DNA of 64,000 nucleotides, taken from Phycomyces blakesleeanus NRRL 1555(-). Lineage: Eukaryota > Mucoromycota > Mucoromycetes > Mucorales > Phycomycetaceae. This document shows, piece by piece, positions 22,882-33,640 of this stretch. The notes beneath the pieces were generated by a model that had not been told where the DNA came from, searched no databases, and saw only the letters and a program-made list of their open reading frames with translations. The stretch spans positions 372,001 to 436,000 of the forward strand of contig NW_017265146.1 of assembly GCF_001638985.1 (NCBI RefSeq), in the 5' to 3' direction. How positions within the stretch are numbered: position 1 is the stretch's first letter; each line of letters starts with the position of its first letter. Made by a program: the position numbers and the translations under genes.

Positions 22882-23866
22882 TTATAATATAATACAGCAT
22901 TTACAGCGAGATGCCACTTCAAGGCTATTGGCATCTATGAGCATCAGATGAGATTCAAGTAGTATGATTATTGTTTTATTATTTTGTTTACGAGCATCAC
23001 CTTCATTGACCTTTGTAGTATATGGCCGGTAGACTAGGTGAACAATAGTGGCCTGGCCACTTTTAAGGCGATTGGCTTTATACACAAATGTAATATAAAT
23101 TAAAAATAAAATAACAATAACAATAACAATACGATGGACAATAGTGATAGTTATAGTGATGACGATAACACTGTATTTTTGATAAGAATGTATATACGTA
23201 TACGATTATTCCCAGCCAAATGTATATATACACACACTCACTCGCTCACATATGTGTGTAAGAAGAAGATGAAGAAAAGCGAGAAAAAGCAAAAGCAAAA
23301 AGAAATATAAAATACTCACATTCCAGTGTCGAATCATTTTCCAGGAACTTGCCAAGATATACCAAGTGTAGACTTGCCACAGACTGGACATGATCGGACC
23401 AACCTAAATTATAGAATGTTGGTTATCAAATAATGAATATCTATAGTTTTCGAGAGTCTTGATAAATATGATCTTTACCTTGAGGCCAATGCTCGAGTAC
23501 ATGAGCCTTAACTTGTAAAATAGTATTGGTTGGTTCAAATGAAAAGGTGTGTCTACTGCCAGAAACTAGCAATAGAGTCAAGTAAACTTTGTCTGACTGG
23601 ATCTTGTCCTCATCTTCCTCATCAAGGGATGATCCTGCTCTGGTCTGTACTGATGGCAGGAGAGAGTAAGCAAGACTAGGGGGATTAGAAGGGGATCGAA
23701 TGGCCGTTGCTGACCCATTGTCACCCTGCTCCGTTGTGGGCGCAGTGGAACGGTCAGGTTCGATGTGATACGATGACAAGGTAGGGAGAAAGGATGTCGG
23801 CAATGAGGAATGCATAGACGAAGTGAGGTCGGCATCTGCCAAGGAAGATTCTTCAAAACTTTTCAT
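22882..23866 (-). CDS. UBL3: Membrane-anchored ubiquitin-fold protein (UBL3/MUB type) with CaaX box
   Basis: Exons 23479-23866, 23320-23403 and 22882-23075 give 221 aa. A Ser/Pro-rich acidic N-terminal extension (1-92) precedes a ubiquitin-like domain (about 93-165: VYLTLLLVSGSRHTFSF, VLEHWPQGW, HLVYLGKFLENDSTLE, SGQATIVHLVYRP). This order, including HWP--W and TIVHLV, matches UBL3/MUB proteins. The protein ends CKCCIIL, a CaaX box (Cys218-Ile-Ile-Leu; Leu favours geranylgeranylation) with nearby Cys215 and Cys217 as possible palmitoylation sites. MUB/UBL3 proteins are held on membranes by prenylation; they bind E2 enzymes in plants and sort proteins to vesicles in animals. The roughly 90-residue extension is longer than in animal UBL3. 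No diglycine end, so it is not a conjugated modifier. Confidence 0.88.
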
Positions 23867-24420
23867 TCAGTTAAAGGGCCATACGTTTTTTATCTCGCTG
23901 GACTTTTGTATTATTATTTTTTGAGGGGGTTTGTATTTTAGAGTTGTTATTCGTTTGAGCTTGAGCCTGAGCTTGGACTTGGACTTGGACTTGAGCTTGG
24001 GCTTGGGCTTGAGCTTGGGCGTAAATATGAGGGTGTGTGTGAGTGTGGGCGTGAATAGTAGGCCAAAGAAAGAAAGTTGGTCAAACCAAAAAGAAGAGTA
24101 AGAGGAAGAGGAAGAGGAAGAAAAAAAAGAAAAAAAGGGAATTTTTACAATCAATAATTCAAGCCTTTCACACACACTCTCTCTCTCTCTTTATTTTTTT
24201 GGCCCTGTTCAAAAACAATACAGACTCTCACTCACTCACTCACTCACTCACTTATACACAATTGCATATCTACTTACACCTTTTCTCAAAGAAATGTCGC
24301 ATTTTAACAGCTCAAACTGTTGTAGTTTTTTTTTGTTTTTTTTTAAGAAAAAAAAGATGATATCGCATATTTTAAAAGAATTGATGCCGCATAAAATAAA
24401 CTGTCGCAGAAGTCTAGGTC
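23867..24420 (-). promoter_or_regulatory. UBL3 upstream region with GCTTGG/GACTTG hexamers
   Basis: Upstream of ATG 23866 there is an imperfect hexamer array (about 23955-24018, GAGCTTG/GGACTTG units), then AGGAAG units (24100-24120), CTCTCT (24177-24191) and CACT units (24228-24252). It could act as leader or promoter DNA, but no defined site is recognisable. Frames through it (Leu-Lys-Pro-Lys) are artefacts. Confidence 0.5.
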
Positions 24421-27400
24421 AGTAAAGACGCTACACAACATAAAAATCACGTGATAAAATGCCGTACATTTTGTATGCTTAAAAAAGGTACATTATTTTG
24501 GTTGTTTTGTAACATGTATAACCCAAACGCAAAAGAGACTTATTCTAGATTTATTTATTTTTACAAGATATCCAATAGCATTGTATAGTGATGTTACTCA
24601 ACAAAATATACTGCGATAGTATGATATACTAAGGGGCTAATATATTGCACAACAAACACAAAGCCATTAACAGACCCTTGAAAAAAGAAAAGGAAAAAAA
24701 AAGTAGTGTTCTTTACCTTGGAGCAGTATCAGCATACATTAATCAGAATTGCATTATAAGTAGTATTACTAAAACTACTATTAACTCGTTACTACAATAT
24801 ATACACGAGGTACCTATTGCATTAAATATGAGCCAAAAAACCATTCTACATTAGGACTACTAGAATCTAGAATAGTTTTAGAGAATTGTTGCAACAAGTA
24901 GTTCATGCCCCCTTTTTGATGTTAGTAAACCAAGTAATAAGAATATACTCAAATTAGTTGTAAGATAATAGGTCATTAGTAACCGGTACTCAGGACTCAA
25001 GTGAGAAAGATATTCTTGCAAGACTAAGACAAGGGTCTTGATCAAGTGACCAGGTTATGCTAAAGGAATCACTTTAATATGTTACTTTAGTTTATTTTTA
25101 ATTACCTGACTTTTCTTCGTTCTGTCAAAGACTCTGGTTTTCCCGCCCCTGACTGTGGACAAATGTTTCCAAGTGACAAGTAATTTTTTTTTGTCAAACA
25201 TACAGTTCTTTTTAAGGAAAATGATATTGTCTTTATTGAACTTAATGAAAACAAGGTACCTATCTCTGAAGATTTCTAAATAAAATTGGAATTATATGAC
25301 AAATACAATATACTATAAGAGCGTATGATACCATAGCGAACTTGACATAAAAACATATGATAAATAACAATTTCTTTTTCATTTTATTTCATTTATTTAT
25401 AAAATCCTAAAAGATTTTCTTTTGTGATATGTAGCTATATAATATATTGTTTTTTTTTGGAATAGAATTTCAAAGTAAAGAAAATATCTACATTAAACAG
25501 GAATTGATAGAATCTTGCTATAAAAGAAGCCAATAGTATTTAGTTGTACAAGATAAATCCTGTGATGTATTATCTTATACAAATGGAATGATAAAAGATA
25601 AGAGAGCGTGCTAGTGTCTGAATAGAACCTTTTGTCTGCGAAAGACTAAGCCTACATTGTTATCTATAAAAGCCAAAAGATAAAAGAAGGAAGAAAAAGG
25701 CAAGTTTTATGCAAAAGAGTTTCTAGCGTTTATATTTGAAAAGATCCTTCGAATTGCCTCTAAGATTACATTTTTGTTCCCGTAGTCTGTCAATTTTTTG
25801 TAAGCAGGATTGTTCAAACTCGCCTTACAATCTTTCTAGTCAATCGTCTTTTGGCTCATTACGGCCTTATCAAAAGCAGCTTTGTCTAGCATGTTGCTGT
25901 GTATTGCTACTTATATCGGTGTGACTTCTGGTGCTTCAGTAAGTATGATATATGCCATAGAAATAAAATATTTTTACAGAGAAATTTAATTTTTCAAATG
26001 CTAGTAAAAGAAAAGAGAGAGAGAGAGAGAGAGAGAGGGAAGATAAAGTAAAGAAACTATAAAACTACTATGATTAATTTCGTACCAAGTAAAGTGTTTC
26101 TTTTTTTTTTCTTTTAAAAAAAAGAGTTTTGCGACATTTGGTGTGGTCAGCTAAAAACAAAAAAAAAGGATCAAAAAAAAGGAAAGGGGAGATTAAAATG
26201 AGCTCAGCCAAACAAATTAATGTTTTGTCTGTCCATACCAACTGCTTGTAAAATTTAATTTGGTTCGCAGCCAAACATATCATTCTATACTCAATTTTGT
26301 AGCCCTTTTGTAAGCTTAAACAAAGCGTCCGTCAAAAGAAAAACAAGAAGAAAAGGCCGACCAGGTCTGAGGATCGCAAGGCCTCTTTACCTGTCTATAT
26401 GGTCTCTGCTTCTCTTAGGGGTTTTTTTTATTTGATTTGATTTGGATATGATAAAAATCTAATAAAAAAGAAAAGGGCAGTACAGCGGTGGAGGGGGGAG
26501 TATTTAATTAGATTGTACGACCTACAATATAATGTATTTATTTATTTGCATATTCAGAACTCTTTCAAAGCTGCAATTTGATGTTTACAAAAATCTCTAT
26601 ATAGATCAGTATCTTTATCACATGCATTCTGATGAAACTTAAAGCGTTTCAGGCATATTATTCAAATGTACATTTTACAATGGGTAAATGAAAATGTATG
26701 CAAATTTGACATTTGTTTATATATATATATATAAAATACGTGAGGTCAATCTATTGTGCAGAACAAGCCATATTATGTTAAATTTTAATTATACTGCATA
26801 TGTTATCTATTTTGTAATTAATATAGTTATCAATGGATCAAAACTGGTTAATTTAAAATCTGTTGGACCTTTCTTGCTTTGCGAAATTATATATCTATAT
26901 CTGTATCTGTATACAAAAATTGATTAAAAATGAACGATTAAGAGGGATTTGGGTAAATAAAAGATCAAATTTATAATAAACAATTAGAAAAAGCCTACAA
27001 AATACGTACATTTATATTCAATAAATGCCAAGTATGTGATATATGTATCTGGTCACTTTGATTACAAGATTCATCAGGGTGTGTTTCACAGGACATCTTG
27101 CAAACACTATGAGAAAATTCTTGTATCTTGATCTTGACACTCAAAAACAAACAAGGAAGTCCTATATACTGAAAAGTATATTACTCTTATTTCACAAAAC
27201 AGTATGTGTGTACAGAATCAATACAAGTGAAATGGGCTACAATTGATAGAAACTGTTTCTTTGTAAAAATAATTTACAATTTATTCATTTATTCACAATC
27301 TTTGGTGGCTCTAGTGTTCACCCTTGAGACCGTTCCAATATAGCTAGCCGCTTTATGTCCACCACTGACCAAGATATGTTTACTCCTGTATACGTTACTT

Positions 27401-27684
27401 TTTGCACTAGTATACTTATATACATACGTGTATGTCAAAGATAAAAGCTATAACTTTTGTAGAGGTGTCCTTATTTGTTACAAAGCCTTTTCTATATAAT
27501 AATAATGAATAACGTAGCACACAATTATACAAAATCTTTCGGGTGACCAGGTTTTCTAAGCTTTTTTTTTGAACTGGTTTATTTTTCATTATTATTCTTG
27601 ATACTCATTCAATGCACATATTAATACAAAGCTGAAAAGTATGCTTAATAAAGGAGGGGGGAGGGGGGTAAATAGTAAATATTT
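24421..27684. other. Long gene-poor AT-rich stretch
   Basis: No coding sequence is supportable. Contains A/T tracts, (AG)n at 26016-26037, a degenerate MITE (listed) and diffuse AT-rich DNA. From here to about 54 kb the composition differs from the gene-dense left part. Confidence 0.5.
26134..26246. mobile_element. Degenerate MITE, same family as 40914-41072
   Basis: Left end ACATTTGGTGTGGTCAGCTA, right end CTGTCCATACCAACTG; the right end reversed (CAGTTGGTATGGACAG) resembles the left. Between them lie A-rich blocks AAAAAAAAGG. The termini match those of the better-preserved element at 40914. Confidence 0.5.
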
Positions 27685-27750
27685 TCAGCCCTCGATTATG
27701 ACATGGACCTTCTTGGACTGTTCGGCTTGTTCAAGCAAGACCATCTTACT
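27685..27750 (-). CDS. Possible terminal exon of an unrecognised minus-strand gene
   Basis: Behind a good acceptor (TTCTAATTCCAG) lie 22 codons ending in TGA, reading SKMVLLEQAEQSKKVHVIIEG. The composition is protein-like and ends in a GC-richer patch than its surroundings. No convincing upstream exons were found in 27760-28450, so it may be a fossil or a chance frame. Confidence 0.25.
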   Translation of the reverse strand, partial: SKMVLLEQAEQSKKVHVIIEG

Positions 27751-28502
27751 CTGGAATTAGAAGAAAACAAAGGGGTTTGGTTCAAGACATATTCCAGTCA
27801 GGCAGGGGAGTAGGAGGTTAATTTATGACTCAGAACAAGAATTTTTTCTCTACATGTCTTCACTTTGTGCATGAGTATTGGCTGTGCATATTGTGCCACA
27901 GATGTCTTGGAGCACTTCTTTGGCAGTCCATACTAGCCATTTCTACCATCACAGCCAAAATTCTTAGAGGTATGTTTACTTCCAATTTTATGGGTTCTTG
28001 ATCACATATTATCCCTTTCTTGTGCTATACTGTACTGTACTGTACTGTGCTGTGCTGTACTATGCTATGCTATGTTATACGGCCATAAATTAATTCATGG
28101 ATTTAACAAAGTATAAATATAAGTAGTCTTTTTATAGAGAGAGATATAATAGCCGTAAGATTCCAGAACTAATTCTCATTAAAAACCACTTGGTTTGAAA
28201 ATATATTATTTTCGGTGCCATTCTTGTTTATCGTCTATTAAAATGATCAAATTAACCCCCTTTTCTTTCCTTTGGTCAAAGTGACGCAGGGCCAAGCAAT
28301 TTTGGATGGAGATTGTTTCTTGAGTAATAGGTGAGGAATCCCAATTCACCCTCAAAGGCGTAACTAATTTAAATGTCTTTATCATTCATATCACCCCGCG
28401 CCAGAATATTGCTTCGGTCAAAGGCTAAAAGCAATCATTCCAAACGAGAATACAAGACCATATCGTATTCAGAAAAAAAATAGATTTGACAATAAATATA
28501 TA
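27751..28502. other. Spacer before the cysteine-rich peptide array
   Basis: Contains TACTGTACTGTACTGTGCTG units (about 28028-28065) and no supportable frame. It leads into the first TATA box of the array. Confidence 0.45.
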
Positions 28503-28510
28503 TATATAAG
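28503..28510 (+). promoter_or_regulatory. TATA box of cysteine-rich peptide gene 1
   Basis: TATATAAG about 50 bp upstream of ATG 28556, at the same relative place as in the other five array genes. Confidence 0.65.
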
Positions 28511-28555
28511 CACGACATCTTCTTTATATTTCAGGTTATTCACATCTTCATCAGC

Positions 28556-28774
28556 ATGCTTTTCCAAAAGACCATCCTTGCCTCCCTCTTCGCCGTCTTG
28601 GCCTTTGCCTCTGCCACCTCCGCCACTGTTGCTCCTTTTAGTCTCTCCAAGCGTGACTGCGAATATACCTGCCCCGATAACTCTTGTAATGACAAGTGCC
28701 AGGCTGCTTCTGATGGTAGGGCCGTTGCTCCCATTTGCCAGGGAGACACCTGCTATTGTGGCTTCAGCCCTTAA
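28556..28774 (+). CDS. Secreted cysteine-rich defensin-like peptide, array copy 1
   Basis: 72 aa prepropeptide. The signal peptide MLFQKTILASLFAVLAFASA is identical at nucleotide level to the other copies over most of its length. A short propeptide ends in SKR, a Kex2-type dibasic site at 32-33, and releases a 39-residue peptide with seven cysteines. Spacing is C-x3-C-x4-C-x3-C-x12-C-x4-C-x-C. The C-x3-C, C and C-x-C order with GDTC near the end resembles the CSab defensin framework. This copy is the most divergent at the N-terminus: it has extra residues (TVAPFS instead of TPFG) and starts its mature part DCEYTC. Net charge is negative. Secretion is well supported; antimicrobial, signalling or other function is unknown. 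Confidence 0.85.
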   Translation: MLFQKTILASLFAVLAFASATSATVAPFSLSKRDCEYTCPDNSCNDKCQAASDGRAVAPICQGDTCYCGFSP

Positions 28775-28794
28775 CTTATCTTGACATAAGCAAG

Positions 28795-28881
28795 GTAAAC
28801 CATCTTTCTTTTGTTTCTTTACGAGTGTGTGCGTACAACCAAATAATCTAAGCTGACCATTTTTTTTGTTCAATTCGTTAG
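28795..28881 (+). other. 3'-UTR intron of copy 1
   Basis: AAG|GTAAAC to TTCGTTAG|AATC, 87 bp, starting 20 nt after the stop codon. All six array genes have a GT-AG pair in this position. Confidence 0.6.
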
Positions 28882-30760
28882 AATCTATCTCATAACAATG
28901 TTATTGAACTATTTACTCCATTCTCATTCATGACCTTTGCCTACACCCTATATAGCCATGTTGCATTATCAGTTTTTTTTTCTTTGCATTTACTTGGTCT
29001 TTCACGAATAAATAAACAAATAAGGGCATTTGCAATCAATCCCTGTTCAAATAATTTTCAAAATATTGGTACTTTATCTATACAACTAATACAAATATAT
29101 AGAGAGAGAAAAGATACTCAGATATATATATATATATATTATAGTATTTACCAGTGCACAAGCTCTTGGGAGAGTTATAAGAATAGACTCCCAATTGATA
29201 AAAAAAGAATCATTAGCTTCTTTGGTATTATGCCATTTTTAAGTCTCGTCTTATTTGAATTCATGATATTCAAGTAGCAATAAGTATTGCTTGTAAATTC
29301 TAGAGTGAATTATAGTGGAAAACAGCTGGTATATAAATCCTATATTCTAATTCTACAAATACATTGACCTTTTATGTGAGTTATTTTGGCTCAGTCAAAT
29401 CAATACTATATGTCCTTAAAATAATTTCACAAAAATATATCAGACTCAATTCTTAACCTACTCTCTCATGTTTTCCATGGATTATTACCATTCGCTAATT
29501 ATAATATATGGTTTGGAGTTGTGCTTGTCCTTTCTACGCGGATATAGTATAGATCTGTAGCTTAATACAGAAAGAAAAACTGACCCCTTACAAGCTCCAT
29601 TTTTTCTTTCAATTAATTGAGATATTCAAGATCAATATTACATGCTTTTCTTTTTACTATCTATTGCAGTCTATGACTGATAGTATTACTTTGATATTAG
29701 TACATAAAGCTCTCCCCTGAATTGACATGGTAGGAGTAAGGTTGTACGGCTGACGAAAACACGAACCCTTTACCAATATGTCACAATACATCGTATCACT
29801 GTATGTCGTTTCATAAATTTGAATTCAAAAGTAATAAAAATTCCATGTACGCTATTTTATACCATTAATTAAACTACAGAGGCTTGGTAAATGTGCTTAT
29901 TACAGGGTTTGTGTATGTATAAGGCTTCTGTTAAAGTAAAAGGAAATATTAAAATAGTATATCTAGGAGTACAGATTAACTGTTTTATTTTTATGGGTAG
30001 TCTTGAGAAAGAGAGAGAAAGAGATCAAGACATTTGGGGTAGCTAAATTCATATCATATTTATAGAAATTATTATATGTATAGTTTCACGTATTTTAATT
30101 GAAAAGAAACCCTCTTCTAACCATCTAGACCTTCATATGTACCTACTGCGCTGGCGGATAATACAACTTCTCTGGGTTCCAGCCTTTTGGATTTTTTTTT
30201 CTTCTTCTGTTAATATTTTTCAGTCCCCCTTTTAATAAAAGACATTTATCCAAAACTATCATAAAGATTCTATAAACCATTTGAAATGTATATTTTTAGT
30301 TTTCCTATTATTTTTCTTTGGGTAAAAATATTACATGCTGAATACCCAAAATCTGTTGAATGATAGAGACATATATTGTATATGCTGTAAAACATTATAA
30401 GTAATAGCAAGGTTAATGTACAGGTGCTTAATAATTTTTTTAAAAGGTATTTTTAATATTTCTTTACATCTCAACTGAGGTATTTCAAGCAACGCATCTC
30501 GATGAGCATATACACTCTTGGCTTTCTCACTCTACCCCTTGCGTATCCGTCTTGGACACATTTTTTATGGGTATAGAAGGCGACTATCCTTCCTAAGACT
30601 TAAAATAGTTTAAATTACTGAGTAATGCGTTGTACTGTGAACCTACATATGTATACATGATCAGCTAACTTGGTAATACACACCTATTTTTGAAAGGTGT
30701 ACAATGATTATATTGAAGCATTTAATATTGGGGATGTATTATTCTTTTTTTAAAAAAAAA
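28882..30760. repeat. Downstream unit of copy 1 (old duplicate block)
   Basis: No gene. The stretch about 29275-29960 is a diverged copy of 31622-32345 and 42293-43017 (shared order: TTGTAAAT-CT-GAGT, CTCA-TCAAA, AATACT, ATGG--TATTA-C, ACCCCTTA). (TA)n at 29120-29138. Confidence 0.6.
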
Positions 30761-30762
30761 CA

Positions 30763-30770
30763 TATATAAG
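30763..30770 (+). promoter_or_regulatory. TATA box of cysteine-rich peptide gene 2
   Basis: TATATAAG about 60 bp before ATG 30828, followed by the TTCATC-repeat leader. Confidence 0.65.
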
Positions 30771-30827
30771 CATCAAGTTGTGTCTCTGTTAAGGATTATT
30801 CTCATCTTCATCTTCATCTTCATCAAC

Positions 30828-31040
30828 ATGCTTTTCCAAAAGACCATCCTTGCCTCCCTCTTCGCCGTCTTGGCCTTTGCCTCTGCCACCTCTGCCACTC
30901 CCTTTGGCCTCTCCAAGCGTGCTTGTGATTACTCTTGTCCCGACAACTCTTGCAATGACAAGTGCCAGGCTGCTGCTGGTGGCAAAGCCGTTGCCCCCAT
31001 TTGCCAGGATGGTGCCTGCTACTGTGGCTTCAGCCCTTAA
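30828..31040 (+). CDS. Secreted cysteine-rich defensin-like peptide, array copy 2
   Basis: 70 aa: signal peptide, short pro-segment TPFGLSKR, then a 39-residue mature part beginning ACDYSCPDNSCNDKC and ending QDGACYCGFSP, with seven cysteines in the family spacing. The amino-acid sequence of the whole precursor is the same as copy 5. ATG 30828 is chosen because the signal peptide starts there in all copies; upstream codons are the CATCTT leader. The mature peptide is acidic (four Asp against two Lys), unlike most cationic defensins. Confidence 0.88.
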   Translation: MLFQKTILASLFAVLAFASATSATPFGLSKRACDYSCPDNSCNDKCQAAAGGKAVAPICQDGACYCGFSP

Positions 31041-31067
31041 TTTTTTTTTTGATTTAAATATATCAAG

Positions 31068-31135
31068 GTAAATATCTTATAAGCATTCATATAATTTTCT
31101 TTTCATTTACTCAATTCGATTTATTCTTTTTGTAG
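31068..31135 (+). other. 3'-UTR intron of copy 2
   Basis: AAG|GTAAAT to TTTTGTAG|GAAT, 68 bp, starting 28 nt after the stop. Confidence 0.65.
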
Positions 31136-32609
31136 GAATTATACCAGGCTCAATTGTTTTTGAAGCATCGATTCCATTAGCATTTTCTGTCCCTCATTCA
31201 TTATATAGCATGCTTGTCATAGTCTCTCTAGAAATCTGTTTTTTTTCCGATCTATAAAGAAACTATTTACAATCAATTTTTATAATGTTCAATGCTGTGA
31301 TGTTGAAGATATTGGGTGTTTGTATTTGGGTGAACTTTTGATATGTCAATATATCTAAAATAATGTTAGCTTATAGTCAGCTTGAAATCGTACATATTAT
31401 AGACAGCATTAATATGTATGCGTAAAGAGAAGTCATTATAGAGTGTATATATTGGTTTTTATATGTATAAAGACAAATTGACCTTGTATTGTAGCCTAGC
31501 TATGGGAACTATATCGGGTTATTCTACTACCAATAACTTTAAGAATATTGAAACCTCTGATTATGTTAATTTTTTTGGCTGTGAGATTTCTAGGATCATT
31601 TTGTTTGAACTTATAACATTCAATTACCAGTGGTAATTCCTTGTAAATCCTGGAGTAATTTTATAGCTGAAATGGGATCTATATTCAGATATTGTAATTC
31701 TATCTTTCAAGAGACTTGGTCTTCAGTTTGAGTTGCTTTAGCTCAACCAAACGAATACTCTGTATTCTCAAAATAATTCCATGAAACTAGGCCAAGTTCA
31801 ATTATTTAACCTCCCGTTTTTTTTTCTCATGGGCTATTATCCTTTGCCAATTATAATCTACAGATTGAAGTTGTACTTGTTCTTTCTGCGGAGTACATTA
31901 TTTTCTGCAGCTCGTTACACGACACTAACCCCTTATCGAATCCAAAAAAAAATAGCCCTTGTTATTACCTAGCATTTTAATATACACAGATCAAAAATTC
32001 GTGCAAATTGTTACGTTTGATAGTTTTCAACAGAAATACTACTCTAAATCTTTGGGATCTTTGACACTTTTTAATTCAGTGCTACAGAACTGTGCAATTG
32101 TGGTTTACAATTTATGACTAAGTATATTTTCCCAATAATAGTATATTGGGATCTCTCCTGGATTAACAATAATAGGGGTAAAGGTGTAGAGCTTACAAAG
32201 ATATTATACCTTCATAAACAGGTTACAATTTATCTTATTGCTTAATTATATCCTACACACTAGAAATTATAAGCAATAAATGTCTTTTTACACTATCTTG
32301 TACAATAACTAAACTATAAACACTATAACGGTGGCTATTACAAGTTTTGTACATAGCTGAGATGTCTGTCAAAGCAAAGGGAGGCATCAAAGTATCCTCT
32401 GTAGGAGCTTCTACAAGTTATATTAGGCTAATATAAAGTTTAGAAATAGAACACTAGGGTGGCTATTTCTAGGGCAGCTTTGTAGAAGACGTATTATATA
32501 GCAGCTTATATAATTTAATAAGAGCTTTACTGTACCTGTCGATTGAATTAATGACAGAGTATAAATCTAGACGTGTCATACAAATACAGCGTGTGGTAGT
32601 CCACCCGTA
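31136..32609. repeat. Downstream unit of copy 2
   Basis: No gene. 31041-31404 is nearly identical to 39753-40116 (downstream of copy 4), and 31622-32345 to 42293-43017. These are tandem-duplication blocks of the peptide-gene unit. Confidence 0.75.
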
Positions 32610-33268
32610 ATCGATCGCGCCTAGAAGATAAGTTTATTTTAGTCAGAGTATTTACTTTTCCGCTTGGTTGACCGTAAAATACTAGGGATCATGTAACTAG
32701 ATCTATACAGCCCATATTTATCAGGGTCGGTCGTAACTCGTTTGAGATGTTCTTAAGATCCTTGCTTGCTTCAATAATGATATATATATATATATATATA
32801 TATCTGCTAAATAGTCTTTACTAAATTTGTGGGTAATGACGCCAGGGACATAATAATACGCAATACAAGCAAGGAGTCTTTCAATTAATTCAGGGCTTCC
32901 TAGAAATGTGTGTGTGTGTGTCTTTGTGTGTCTGTGTGTGTAAGTGTGTGTGTGTGATTTGTATATTGAGTTATATTACTGCATGTATAAAGTCTTGTTA
33001 TTTTTAGACATTCATAAATCCCAAATCTTAAGCGTAACACTTTATCCCTTTAATATATTCTAGCATCTAGCTCAACGTGTGCAAATGTCTCCTCTGTCTT
33101 AATCAGTCCGTAAATGGGTTTCGATCTTAAAGATCAATATGGTCTTTAAGGAAAAAACATTTCTTCTTCTATTATTACACTATTTTAATTTACTCACTAC
33201 ACATGGTTCATATAAACACAAATGTGCTTAATACAAGGGACTCTTTTGAAGCAGCCAAAATCTAGCAC

Positions 33269-33276
33269 TATATAAG
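33269..33276 (+). promoter_or_regulatory. TATA box of cysteine-rich peptide gene 3
   Basis: TATATAAG about 60 bp before ATG 33334. Confidence 0.65.
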
Positions 33277-33333
33277 AAACAACTTTTTTTCTTATTTTTT
33301 AAATCATTCACTTTCATCTTCATCTTCATCAAC

Positions 33334-33546
33334 ATGCTTTTCCAAAAGACCATCCTTGCCTCCCTCTTCGCCATCTTGGCCTTTGCCTCTGCCACCTCTG
33401 CCACTCCCTTTGGTCTCTCCAAGCGTGCTTGTGATTACTCTTGTCCCGACAACTCTTGCAATGACAAGTGCCAGGCTGCTGCTGATGGAAAAGCCGTTGC
33501 CCCCATTTGCCAGGATGGTGCCTGCTACTGTGGCTTCAACCCTTAA
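33334..33546 (+). CDS. Secreted cysteine-rich defensin-like peptide, array copy 3
   Basis: 70 aa, same architecture as copy 2: signal peptide, SKR processing site, 39-residue seven-cysteine mature peptide. Differences from copy 2: Ile for Val in the signal peptide (FAILAF), Asp for Gly in the central loop (AADGK), and Asn for Ser before the last residue (GFNP). The coding sequence is identical to copy 4. The aspartate makes the mature peptide still more acidic. Confidence 0.88.
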   Translation: MLFQKTILASLFAILAFASATSATPFGLSKRACDYSCPDNSCNDKCQAAADGKAVAPICQDGACYCGFNP

Positions 33547-33572
33547 TTTTTTTTTGATTTAAATATATCAAG

Positions 33573-33640
33573 GTAAATATCTTATAAGCATTCATATAAT
33601 TTTCTTTTAATTTACTCAATTCGATTTATTCTTTTTGTAG
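33573..33640 (+). other. 3'-UTR intron of copy 3
   Basis: AAG|GTAAAT to TTTTGTAG|GAAT, 68 bp, starting 27 nt after the stop. Confidence 0.65.

Larger units (their letters stand above)
32610..33546 (+). repeat. Segmental duplication, left copy (with gene 3)
   Basis: Starts near ATCGATCGCGCCTA and runs through (TA)n, (TG)n, the TATA box and the whole of gene 3. It is almost base-for-base the same as 38819-39752. The few differences are in microsatellite length and single bases, so the duplication is recent. Confidence 0.9.

Noticed and set aside
28469..28873. Minus-strand open frames opposite the cysteine-rich peptide genes (also opposite copies at 39.5, 43.9 and 46.4 kb)
   Set aside because: They are shadows: repeated only because the sense genes are repeated, with no signal peptide or domain of their own.
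30780..30827. Longer N-terminus for peptide copy 2, and likewise a longer start for copy 6 at 46283
   Set aside because: It would need a non-ATG start and would bury the signal peptide; the other copies have no such extension.
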